Translations under genes and position numbers: made by a program
Notes under the pieces: generated by a model
Databases searched by the model: none
Told to the model about the DNA's origin: nothing
Seen by the model: the letters and a program-made list of their open reading frames with translations, nothing else
Origin: Candidatus Accumulibacter vicinus
Lineage (GTDB): Bacteria; Pseudomonadota; Gammaproteobacteria; Burkholderiales; Rhodocyclaceae
Assembly: GCA_002425405.1 (NCBI GenBank)
Contig: DIME01000105.1
Span: forward strand, 4,501 to 13,016
Length of the DNA: 8,516 nt
Direction of reading: 5' to 3'
Part shown: positions 1-5,445 of the stretch, one piece after another
Numbering within the stretch: the stretch's first letter is position 1
Layout: the number at the start of each line of letters is the position of its first letter

Positions 1-17
1 TGGAAAAGTCATGACCG

Positions 18-1316
18 TTAGTGAAACTGCTCTTCTTCGGTCGAACCCGTCAGCGCGGTCACTGACGAGGTGCCGCCCTGGATGACGGTGGTGACCTCAT
101 CGAAGTAACCGGTGCCGACTTCTTGCTGGTGCGAGACGAAGCTGTAGCCGCGGTCGCGCGCTGCGAATTCCGGTTCCTGGACTTTTTCGACGTAGGCGGT
201 CATGCCGCGGGCGACGTAGTCCTGTGCCAGATCGAACATGTGATACCACATGTTGTGGATGCCGGCGAGGGTGATGAACTGGTACTTGTAGCCCATCGCG
301 CCGAGTTCCTTCTGGAACCTGGCGATGGTCGCGTCGTCGAGATTTTTCTTCCAGTTGAATGACGGCGAGCAGTTGTAGGCCAGCAACTTGCCGGGATGCT
401 TGGTGCGCACCGCCTCGGCGAACTTGCGGGCGAATTCGAGATCCGGTGTGCCGGTCTCGCACCATACCAGGTCGGCGTATTCGGCGTAGGCAACGGCGCG
501 CGAGATCGCCTGCTCAAGACCTTTCCGCGTTTTGTAGAAGCCTTCGGAGGTACGCTCGCCGGTGACGAAGGGCGTGTCGTTGGCGTCGCAATCGGAGGTC
601 AGCAGGTCGGCGGCTTCCGCGTCGGTGCGGGCAATGACCAGCGTCGGGACTCCGCAAACGTCGGCAGCGAAACGCGCGGCGATCAGCTTCTGAACGGCTT
701 CTTGCGTCGGCACCAGCACCTTGCCACCCATATGGCCGCATTTTTTGACCGAAGCGAGCTGGTCTTCCCAGTGCACACCGGCTGCACCGGCGCGGATCAT
801 GGCCTTCATCAGTTCAAAAGCGTTGAGCACGCCACCAAAGCCGGCTTCGGCGTCAGCGACGATCGGTGCGAAGTAGTCGATATAACCCTTGTCACCGGGG
901 TTGATTCCCTTGGAGTGCTGGATCTCGTCGGCACGACGGAACGAGTTGTTGATGCGTTCGACGACCTTTGGGACCGAATCGACCGGATACAGCGACTGGT
1001 CGGGGTACATCGCGGCGTAGGAGTTGTTGTCGGCAGCGACCTGCCAGCCCGATAGATAGATCGCCTTGACACCGGCTTTGACCTGCTGCATCGCCTGACC
1101 ACCAGTCAGTGCGCCGAGGCAGTTGACGTAGGGCTCGTTATTGACGAGATTCCAGAGCTTCTCGGCACCACGCCGAGCGACGGTGTATTCGATCGGGAAG
1201 GAACCGCGCAGGCGGACGACATCAGCGGCCGAGTAGCCGCGCTTGATTCCCTTCCAGCGGGGGTTTTCCGCCCAGTCTTTTTCCAGTTCGGCAATCTGTT
1301 GCTCTCTAGTGCTCAT
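18..1316 (-). CDS. aceA: Isocitrate lyase
   Basis: Isocitrate lyase cleaves isocitrate to glyoxylate and succinate, the first step of the glyoxylate shunt, in the cytoplasm. The 432-residue product matches the E. coli AceA type over its whole length and is about the family's usual length (E. coli 434). Visible motifs are SGWQVAADNN near residue 89, the metal-binding stretch PIVADAEAGFGG at 151-162, the signature KKCGHMGG at 191-198 with catalytic Cys193, the YNCSPSFNW substrate loop, and a C-terminal SHQQEVGTGYFD block. The frame stays open upstream to an ATG at 1355, but the ATG at 1316 is preferred: a GAGGA ribosome site lies four bases before it and the protein then aligns with family N-termini. 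It reads in the same direction as the cassette array, and about 580 bases separate it from the last attC. It is the likely ancestral chromosomal gene here. Confidence 0.97.
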   Translation of the reverse strand: MSTREQQIAELEKDWAENPRWKGIKRGYSAADVVRLRGSFPIEYTVARRGAEKLWNLVNNEPYVNCLGALTGGQAMQQVKAGVKAIYLSGWQVAADNNSYAAMYPDQSLYPVDSVPKVVERINNSFRRADEIQHSKGINPGDKGYIDYFAPIVADAEAGFGGVLNAFELMKAMIRAGAAGVHWEDQLASVKKCGHMGGKVLVPTQEAVQKLIAARFAADVCGVPTLVIARTDAEAADLLTSDCDANDTPFVTGERTSEGFYKTRKGLEQAISRAVAYAEYADLVWCETGTPDLEFARKFAEAVRTKHPGKLLAYNCSPSFNWKKNLDDATIARFQKELGAMGYKYQFITLAGIHNMWYHMFDLAQDYVARGMTAYVEKVQEPEFAARDRGYSFVSHQQEVGTGYFDEVTTVIQGGTSSVTALTGSTEEEQFH

Positions 1317-1421
1317 GTTTTCCTCACGAAAATTATGAAGTGCAGTTGGGACCATGGTGACGCACCAGGAGGGGGCCAGAAAGCATTTTGAGGCACCAAC
1401 TCGGGGCGACCAATGGCGTGC

Positions 1422-1450
1422 AGTATAAAGGGCTTTTCGCCCGCCCGCAA
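1422..1450 (-). promoter_or_regulatory. Predicted sigma70 promoter of aceA
   Basis: Read on the minus strand, TTGCGG (1450-1445) and TATACT (1427-1422) are separated by exactly 17 bases, a good sigma70 arrangement. It predicts a transcript start near 1415 and a leader of about 100 bases before the aceA ATG. The spacer contains a small GGGC-GAAAA-GCCC dyad. Inferred from sequence only. Confidence 0.65.
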
Positions 1451-1452
1451 TA

Positions 1453-1473
1453 CTCTTATATAAGACATAAGAG
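1453..1473. promoter_or_regulatory. Operator candidate upstream of aceA: triple heptamer
   Basis: Three abutting heptamers, CTCTTAT (1453-1459), ATAAGAC (1460-1466) and ATAAGAG (1467-1473), form two overlapping palindromes. The first heptamer is the exact reverse complement of the third, and its inner six bases also pair with the second, giving the perfect palindrome TCTTATATAAGA. The site sits directly upstream of the predicted -35 of aceA, where an activator or repressor of the glyoxylate shunt could bind. The cognate regulator is not known from this window. Confidence 0.5.
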
Positions 1474-1583
1474 ATATCTTTGGAGGGTTGGACGAAGCCG
1501 CTACGCCGAGGAAAACCGTCCAGGGAGTACCGCCCGAGCCCTTGATTCGGAGGTCGAGATGGCCGGAGGCACTCGGGCGTGAA

Positions 1584-1629
1584 GGCGTGAGCCGGTTTGG
1601 CGACGGTTGCTTACTGCGGCGCTCACGCC
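1584..1629. repeat. Inverted repeat, 9-base arms
   Basis: GGCGTGAGC (1584-1592) is matched exactly by GCTCACGCC (1621-1629) around a 28-base loop. No T-run follows on either strand, so an intrinsic terminator is not supported. Confidence 0.45.
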
Positions 1630-1758
1630 AAGAACCCAGCGCTCGATTGAGCAACCAGGCCCGCGGACCGAGGCGCGTACTCCCCACGGTCGGGCAACGA
1701 GCCGATCGGTCAAGTCAAGTCTCACGCGATCGGAGTACAATCCAGGAGTCGGTGCTGG

Positions 1759-1778
1759 CGGCGCGCCTGGGCGCGCCG
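1759..1778. repeat. Compact GC-rich hairpin with duplicated GGCGCGCC
   Basis: CGGCGCGCC and GGCGCGCCG are separated by two bases, so two copies of the self-complementary octamer GGCGCGCC (1760-1767 and 1770-1777) form a near-perfect hairpin or cruciform. No T-run follows it. Function unknown. Confidence 0.5.
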
Positions 1779-1894
1779 CGCCGATTTGATCAAGGCATTG
1801 CTCTCGCGCTGTTTTCTCGGCTGGTTTTCTCATCTGGCATTTCCACTCGGAACCCATTTTCTGTAGGCTTGGTCGGCGCCTAGCGGCCGGGTTC

Positions 1895-1950
1895 GTCCAA
1901 CAAACGGTTCAGATCGCGGCTGCGCGCGATCTGAACCTTATTCGTTAGGC
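1895..1950 (-). repeat. attC site 1 (terminal site of the array)
   Basis: On the minus strand it runs from GCCTAAC (1950-1944) to GTTGGAC (1901-1895), 56 bases, both fitting the attC core consensus. The arms GGTTCAGATCGCG (1906-1918) and CGCGATCTGAACC (1925-1937) form a perfect 13-base-pair stem. Unlike typical attC sites, no extrahelical base is obvious within the stem. It lies 17 bases after the stop of the DUF2007-like gene and is the last attC before aceA. Confidence 0.75.
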
Positions 1951-1967
1951 CTGGCTGGCCAGGAACT

Positions 1968-2228
1968 TTACTCATCGGGACTCGGAAGCCGCCGGGTGGC
2001 CAGAAAATCAAGCTCTGCATCAGGAATCTCGGGAAGTGAAGTGAGCCATCGCGCGCGGTGAGCGAGTTCGATGGCCACAAAAACCTTGAACTCACCTTCG
2101 AGCCCGACTCCGAGTGCTCCGTTGTCGACGTAGGCAGGTACGCCGGACGACTGAAGGAACGTAGCGATTCGATCAGCTTCGACACAGGTCGGGAAAAGCT
2201 TGAACAGTTGCCATTTCTCCGCTGCCAT
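1968..2228 (-). CDS. DUF2007-like small protein
   Basis: An 86-residue soluble protein. The pattern resembles DUF2007 ('putative signal transducing protein'): an N-terminal strand (WQLFKLFPT), then EADRIATFLQSSGVPAYVDN, a short loop, and the strand EFKVFVAIE followed by a helix with HRARWLTSLP. That gives a compact ferredoxin-like alpha/beta layout across roughly residues 5-65. The family has no settled function, so none is assigned. The ATG at 2228 is chosen; a TTG at 2237 would start only one base after the attC core. The AGG inside the attC 2 core (GTTAGGC) lies about ten bases before the ATG and may act as the ribosome site. This is the last cassette gene of the array, between attC 2 and attC 1. 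The family assignment is by eye and moderately secure. Confidence 0.75.
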   Translation of the reverse strand: MAAEKWQLFKLFPTCVEADRIATFLQSSGVPAYVDNGALGVGLEGEFKVFVAIELAHRARWLTSLPEIPDAELDFLATRRLPSPDE

Positions 2229-2237
2229 TGGTGTCAA

Positions 2238-2303
2238 GCCTAACGAATAAGTGAGCAGCCTGCGCGGTTTTTCGCGCAGGCCGCCTCGAACGCAGGGTTA
2301 TGC
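2238..2303 (-). repeat. attC site 2 (of the enoyl-CoA hydratase cassette)
   Basis: On the minus strand it runs from GCATAAC (2303-2297) to GTTAGGC (2244-2238), 66 bases. The inner arms CCTGCGCG and CGCGCAGG pair around a short T-rich loop. The first core departs from the RYYYAAC consensus at one base. The next cassette begins at the TTAGGC half-core, immediately before the DUF2007-like gene. Confidence 0.8.
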
Positions 2304-2357
2304 GGCATTTGCACCAATACCATGAAAGTGAAATAGCTTACTGACGTGATCCAATCT

Positions 2358-3122
2358 CTACCGATGAAGGAAGTGCGCGCTCCTTTTTTCAATAAATGCG
2401 CTTACACCTTCGCGGAAATCATATTCGTTGAAACAATTGTGAAAACGATCACGCTCGGCAACTAGTCCGGCCGCCAGATTGACTTGCGTCTCGTTGACCG
2501 ACGCCTTGATGCGGCGAGTAACGGGGCCGGAAAATGACGCCACCAGCTTTGCGACTGCCAATGCCACATCTTCCAGTTGGTCATCTGGCACGATTCTGGA
2601 AACCAATCCAGCAGCGAGAGCTTCTTCGGCGCTGAGGGCTCGGCCAGTCAAAAGTAGGTCCATTGCAACATGTTTTCCAACAACTCGGGACAGCCGTTGC
2701 GTTCCTCCTGCCCCGGGCATTGCCGCTAGGGTGATTTCAGGGTGACAAAACTTCGCGGTGAGTGCCGCGACAACAATATCGCACATCTCGACCAACTCGC
2801 AGCCACCGCCAGCGGCCAAACCTCTGACAGCGACAACTACTGGCTTTGAAATGTCCGACAAACTTGAAACGCAGCCCGTGAACCGTTCTGCCATTGCCTC
2901 TTCAGCGGTTATTTGCGCCATTTCCCGGATGTCCGCGCCGGCACAGAAATGTTTGAGTGCGGAGGAAATTAGGATTGCGCGAACACTCTCAGTATTGTCC
3001 AAGGCGTGCAGAGCGACATCTATCTCATGGCAAAACTCACGGCTTAGTGCATTCAGTGCGCCAATCCGATTCAACGTGATATGACCAACGCCGTCACACT
3101 GTTCAACATTCAACGAACTCAT
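2358..3122 (-). CDS. Enoyl-CoA hydratase/isomerase family protein (crotonase)
   Basis: Predicted to hydrate or isomerise an enoyl-CoA thioester in the cytoplasm. The 254-residue product covers the whole crotonase fold. FCAGADI (59-65) gives one half of the oxyanion hole and GLAAGGGCELVEMCD (101-115) the other. Glu109 and Glu129 (in HPEITLAAMPGAGGTQRL) align with the two catalytic glutamates of rat mitochondrial enoyl-CoA hydratase (Glu144 and Glu164). Family-typical LTGRALSAEEALAAGLVSR and the C-terminal REGVSAFIEKR are also present. With both glutamates kept, hydratase activity is more likely than another crotonase reaction. The substrate is unknown. GGAG eight bases before the ATG supports the start, which lies 43 bases after the attC 3 core. 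It is a complete single-gene cassette, an uncommon cargo for an integron. Confidence 0.93.
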   Translation of the reverse strand: MSSLNVEQCDGVGHITLNRIGALNALSREFCHEIDVALHALDNTESVRAILISSALKHFCAGADIREMAQITAEEAMAERFTGCVSSLSDISKPVVVAVRGLAAGGGCELVEMCDIVVAALTAKFCHPEITLAAMPGAGGTQRLSRVVGKHVAMDLLLTGRALSAEEALAAGLVSRIVPDDQLEDVALAVAKLVASFSGPVTRRIKASVNETQVNLAAGLVAERDRFHNCFNEYDFREGVSAFIEKRSAHFLHR

Positions 3123-3165
3123 AAGCGCTTCTCCATCGATAGGTCGTCAAAGATTCGGTCTTGCC

Positions 3166-3252
3166 GTATAACGTGGAGATGATCGGCGCTGCGCGGCTTT
3201 ATCGCGCAGCGTCCAGCGACCGAAGGGGGCGAGGTCGATCGCAGGGTTAGCC
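3166..3252 (-). repeat. attC site 3 (of the secreted-protein cassette)
   Basis: On the minus strand it runs from GGCTAAC (3252-3246) to GTTATAC (3172-3166), 87 bases. It contains the GCGCTGCGCG...CGCGCAGCG stem block (3184-3214) that is identical over 31 bases in attC 9. The stop codon of the upstream gene (3254-3256) lies one base outside the core. Confidence 0.85.
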
Positions 3253-3253
3253 A

Positions 3254-4138
3254 TTATTGCGCCGGCCATTTGAAGTTAATTGGCGCTAAGTTCTGCGCCA
3301 TGTCTACATAGGTAGCACGGAACTGTATAAGTTGCTCAGGAATAGGGGCTATCTGAAAACGGCCTGGATTATCGGTATCCAGTGTCGCGACGTAATAAAG
3401 GCCCGGCCGATCAACGTCCAATTTTGGCGTATTTACGCCGACCGTATCATTTGGGCGAAATCCCGATCGCCGACGGCCGCTTGTTATCTGGTGAATGCTT
3501 AGCTGTTTGATTCCGACTGGAATGCCAATTGCAATAATGGTGTTTGACGGCGCGGGAAACCTAGCATCCATGAACGAGGCACTCATTGAAGGCTGTGCAG
3601 AATGATCAAAATCTAAGAAGTCAACTGATTCTGCTCCGGTAACCCCTATCAATATGACCGCAAAGTTCTCGGGAATCCCCTCTCCAACGCTGAGAGATCG
3701 TGGGCTCAGGTTGAAGCCATCGGGTAACATGGCTGGCGGCACAATACGTCCGTCATGCTTTCTGTGCATGTACGGGTGCAACACAAGACGGCCTTTGCTA
3801 TCAGTAGCTACTTTGGCAATGATCGTTCCTTTGCTGCCAATTAAGGGATCGGGGCCACAGCTTGAATTCTCCAGTTGCATAGAAAGTTTCTCACCTTGTT
3901 TAACCCTAGCGTCAGATGTCTTTAGAACCTGAATGATCGTTGCTGTAGCCATTACCGTTGCGCCGCCTCTCGGTTCTTGTTTGTCCGAGACGGAAATTAT
4001 TGCAATCAAATCGGCATCTGGCTGTGGATTGGGAATAGCCTCAAAGAACAATCTGTTCCACGAGCCGGAATTTCGGCATGCATGTACGTGCGGAGATCCT
4101 AGTAGAAGGCCAAAAACCAATACCATGAAGTAGCGCAT
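3254..4138 (-). CDS. Secreted protein of unknown function
   Basis: I do not recognise a named family. The 294-residue product starts with a clear Sec signal (MRYFMVLVFGLLLGSPHVHA), with predicted cleavage after Ala20. That would leave Cys21 as the first mature residue. Cys94 (in SSCGPDPLIG) is the only other cysteine, so one disulfide is possible. Residues 42-115 alternate hydrophobic strands (DADLIAIISVSD, ATVMATATIIQVLK, EKLSMQLE, GTIIAKVA), suggesting a beta-barrel or beta-sandwich. The arrangement with an N-terminal Cys loosely recalls NTR/TIMP-like domains, which is speculation. The C-terminal part has further strands such as GLYYVATLD. VHAC is a poor lipobox, so a free periplasmic or secreted protein is preferred. 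GGAG six bases before ATG supports the start. The gene is visibly AT-richer than aceA, consistent with separate acquisition. Confidence 0.8.
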   Translation of the reverse strand: MRYFMVLVFGLLLGSPHVHACRNSGSWNRLFFEAIPNPQPDADLIAIISVSDKQEPRGGATVMATATIIQVLKTSDARVKQGEKLSMQLENSSCGPDPLIGSKGTIIAKVATDSKGRLVLHPYMHRKHDGRIVPPAMLPDGFNLSPRSLSVGEGIPENFAVILIGVTGAESVDFLDFDHSAQPSMSASFMDARFPAPSNTIIAIGIPVGIKQLSIHQITSGRRRSGFRPNDTVGVNTPKLDVDRPGLYYVATLDTDNPGRFQIAPIPEQLIQFRATYVDMAQNLAPINFKWPAQ

Positions 4139-4178
4139 GTATTTCTCCGAAAGCTCGGCAACGTGTGGAAACTGGTAC

Positions 4179-4306
4179 GGCTAACGTAGAGTTAACCGGC
4201 GCGCAGCGCGGTGTGGCACCCTGGCCGTGCGGCTGATGATGAACCAAGGCGGCTGTACGGCCAGGGTGCCACACCGTTGCGCGTCCGGTTGAACGCCAAG
4301 TTAGGC
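4179..4306 (-). repeat. attC site 4 (long; of the thioesterase cassette)
   Basis: On the minus strand it runs from GCCTAAC (4306-4300) to GTTAGCC (4185-4179), 128 bases. The 18-base arms at 4211-4228 and 4257-4274 (GTGTGGCACCCTGGCCGT and its exact complement) pair perfectly. Outer arms continue as ACCGG/CCGGT with an extra base on one side, the extrahelical-base pattern expected of attC. The 28-base centre is the variable terminal structure. Confidence 0.85.
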
Positions 4307-4307
4307 A

Positions 4308-4748
4308 TCAGCCTACGGGCGGCAATGGAGGCGCTTCCGCAATGAGTGCTTGTGCGGCCTCGAGGACGGAAGTGGGGAAAGCGCAGGACTTCCGTGCGGC
4401 TGTGTCCATGTGGACCGCAACCAAGGTTGTCCGGGCGGCTACTTCACCTGTCTCGTCGTTACGCATTTCGTGGACGAAGGTGATGCGCTTGTGATGCACC
4501 TCCTTCACGGAGCTATTGATTGATACCACCGCGCCAGCGTGAAGTTCCTTCACGTAAGTGATGTGTTGGTCCACCGCGGCCATGCCGCGCTCGTTCGTCC
4601 GCAAGTACGAGGGCGTCAGGCCGATTGCATTGAAGAGCTGCCACGTGGCCTCGTCGAACTTGCCCACATACCACATTACATTCATGTGACCAACTTGGTC
4701 GCAGTGCCACGGATAGACGGTGCCTCTGTATGTCAATAGCGTGTTCAT
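4308..4748 (-). CDS. Hotdog-fold acyl-CoA thioesterase (4HBT family)
   Basis: Predicted to hydrolyse an acyl-CoA thioester to free acid and CoA in the cytoplasm. The 146-residue length is typical of single-domain hotdog thioesterases. The N-terminal signature VYPWHCDQVGHMNVMWYVGKFDEATW (roughly 11-36) is that of the 4-hydroxybenzoyl-CoA thioesterase class. Asp17 falls at the position of the catalytic Asp of that class, followed by the long central helix (VMWYVGKFDEATWQLFNAIGL). Later strands VVSINSSVKEVHHKRITFVHEMRN and VAARTTLVAVHMD complete the fold. The frame runs open upstream to 4952, but that extension crosses attC 5, so the ATG at 4748 is chosen. No ribosome site is obvious. The stop is one base from the attC 4 core. 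The acyl substrate cannot be read from sequence. Confidence 0.88.
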   Translation of the reverse strand: MNTLLTYRGTVYPWHCDQVGHMNVMWYVGKFDEATWQLFNAIGLTPSYLRTNERGMAAVDQHITYVKELHAGAVVSINSSVKEVHHKRITFVHEMRNDETGEVAARTTLVAVHMDTAARKSCAFPTSVLEAAQALIAEAPPLPPVG

Positions 4749-4768
4749 GGGCGGATGGGAATTCTGAT

Positions 4769-4846
4769 GCCTAACGTTCGACATGAGCGGCGGTTGGAGG
4801 CGTGCGAAGCACGCCGGAAACCGCCCGCTCGATGGAGGGGTTAGCG
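4769..4846 (-). repeat. attC site 5 (of the disrupted lipoprotein cassette)
   Basis: On the minus strand it runs from CGCTAAC (4846-4840) to GTTAGGC (4775-4769), 78 bases. The arms GAGCGGCGGTT and AACCGCCCGCTC pair with one extrahelical base, and GGCGTGC-GAA-GCACGCC forms the apical hairpin. The outer nine bases, GGGTTAGCG (4838-4846 plus strand), recur at 4962-4970 in the IS110 leader. Confidence 0.85.
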
Positions 4847-4910
4847 AAGTAATCGGCCCGGTGCCGCAAATCGCGCCGAAGAAACACTTGCCGGGTGGTT
4901 TGTGGCAATG

Positions 4911-5088
4911 TGGAATGCGGTGCCGCGGAAGACCGATGTAGCAATGGTGCATATTGCCCGCGGGTTAGCGTGGTCATGGGTGACGTCATCGACATTGGTG
5001 AACCTGCTTGGCGGTTGGCAGCCGTCGGGCGGATATCCCGTTTAAGAGAGTGAGCAAGACGACGTACCCGATGCGGCACCACATTCCA
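4911..5088 (+). ncRNA. Bridge-RNA candidate in the IS110 leader
   Basis: In IS110-group elements the untranslated left end encodes a bridge RNA that pairs with target and donor DNA. This leader lies just before the transposase. TGGAATGCGGTGCCGC (4911-4926) and GCGGCACCACATTCCA (5073-5088) pair at 15 of 16 positions and would close a structured segment of about 178 bases. Inside are GCAAT...ATTGC (4941-4957), the palindrome CCCGCGGG (4957-4964) and CGGG...CCCG (about 5028-5042). The strand is assumed to be that of the transposase. No promoter or family profile has been checked, so this is a hypothesis. Confidence 0.35.
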
Positions 5089-5109
5089 ACCTGAATGATG
5101 GAGCAAACC

Positions 5110-5445
5110 ATGGCGCAACGCAATCGAAGTACCCCTCTCAAACCGGGCAAGTCCCGAGCCGCTCTGACCATCACCCATCCTAATGCCGGCGGCATCGACA
5201 TTGGCCGCGCATTCCATTTTGTGGCCGTGCCACCAGACCGGGACGATCAGCCCGTCAGGGAGTTTCCGAGCTTCACGGTCGATCTCAATGCGCTGGCCGA
5301 TTGGCTGACGACGTGTGGCGTAGACACGGTGGCGATGGAATCCACCGGTGTTTACTGGATACCTTTGTTTGTACTGCTGGAATCGCGCAGCTTCACCGTG
5401 TTGCTGGTCAACGCACGCCACGTCAAGAATGTCTCGGGACGCAAG
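5110..5445 (+). pseudogene. Truncated IS110-family transposase (N-terminal DEDD half)
   Basis: About 112 residues of an IS110-family DEDD recombinase remain. HPNAGGIDIGRAFHFVAVP carries the first catalytic acid (Asp30) and VAMESTGVYWIPLF the Glu at 77. VLLVNARHVKNVSGRK follows, and then homology ends exactly where the family continues with its TDV.D acidic pair. The last two catalytic acids and the whole C-terminal Tnp_20 domain with its conserved Ser are missing, so the protein cannot be active. The open frame continues to 5532 through unrelated sequence that is antisense to the lipoprotein gene. The start at 5110 is preferred over 5095 because GGAG (5100-5103) sits six bases upstream. It is the only convincing plus-strand gene in the window. 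Confidence 0.85.

Larger units (their letters stand above)
1474..1894. other. Intergenic region between array end and aceA, no convincing gene
   Basis: Open frames exist on both strands (for example minus 1857-1501 and plus 1488-1883), but neither has a ribosome site, a recognisable motif or a convincing composition. They are low-complexity Arg/Pro/Ser-rich translations of GC-rich DNA. The stretch holds two strong dyads (1584-1629 and 1759-1778) and lies between inverted copies of GTTGGACGAA at 1487-1496 and 1892-1901. It may be ancestral chromosomal flank, a decayed cassette, or a small non-autonomous element. Confidence 0.5.
1487..1901. repeat. Imperfect terminal inverted repeats, about 23 bases, 415 bases apart
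   Basis: The plus strand from 1487 reads GTTGGACGAA then GCCGCTA then CGCCGA. The minus strand from 1901 reads GTTGGACGAA, four extra bases, GCCGCTA, two extra bases, CGCCGA. The right copy overlaps the terminal attC core GTTGGAC (1895-1901). No target-site duplication is visible outside the repeats. The nature of the enclosed segment is unknown. Confidence 0.4.
4911..5445 (+). mobile_element. IS110-family insertion sequence remnant (left end and 5' part of transposase)
   Basis: A plus-strand IS110-type transposase begins at 5110, preceded by an untranslated leader rich in dyads, as IS110-group elements have. The transposase homology stops abruptly at about 5445, after GRK, and the sequence continues directly as the minus-strand lipoprotein gene. 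The right half of the element is therefore missing. The exact left boundary is not visible. 4911 is used because an inverted repeat starts there, but anything from 4847 is possible. The segment 4847-4910 may be element or the leftover 3' end of the lipoprotein gene. IS110 elements lack classical terminal repeats and usually make no duplication, so boundaries need comparison with intact copies. Confidence 0.7.

Noticed and set aside
1317..1355. 13-residue N-terminal extension of isocitrate lyase from the ATG at 1355
   Set aside because: The ATG at 1316 has a GAGGA ribosome site four bases upstream and gives the family's usual N-terminus; the extension does not resemble AceA.
1759..1778. Intrinsic terminator at the GGCGCGCC double octamer
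   Set aside because: The stem is strong but no T-run follows on either strand.
1501..1857. Minus-strand open frame of 118 codons between the array and aceA
   Set aside because: No ribosome site, no recognisable motif, Arg/Ala/Pro/Ser-rich composition expected of GC-rich non-coding DNA, and an overlapping plus-strand frame looks equally plausible.
1488..1883. Plus-strand open frame of 131 codons
   Set aside because: No ribosome site or motif; opposite in direction to every other gene except the transposase, and inside a dyad-rich region.
4749..4952. 68-residue N-terminal extension of the thioesterase
   Set aside because: It would translate through attC 5; the hotdog domain begins right at the ATG at 4748.
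4847..4970. A tenth attC using GTTAGCG at 4964-4970 as its outer core
   Set aside because: No RYYYAAC partner and no complementary arms occur between 4847 and 4963; better explained as part of the IS leader.
4771..5445. C-terminal half of a 467-residue lipoprotein
   Set aside because: This part is the antisense strand of a clear IS110 transposase, its leader and attC 5.
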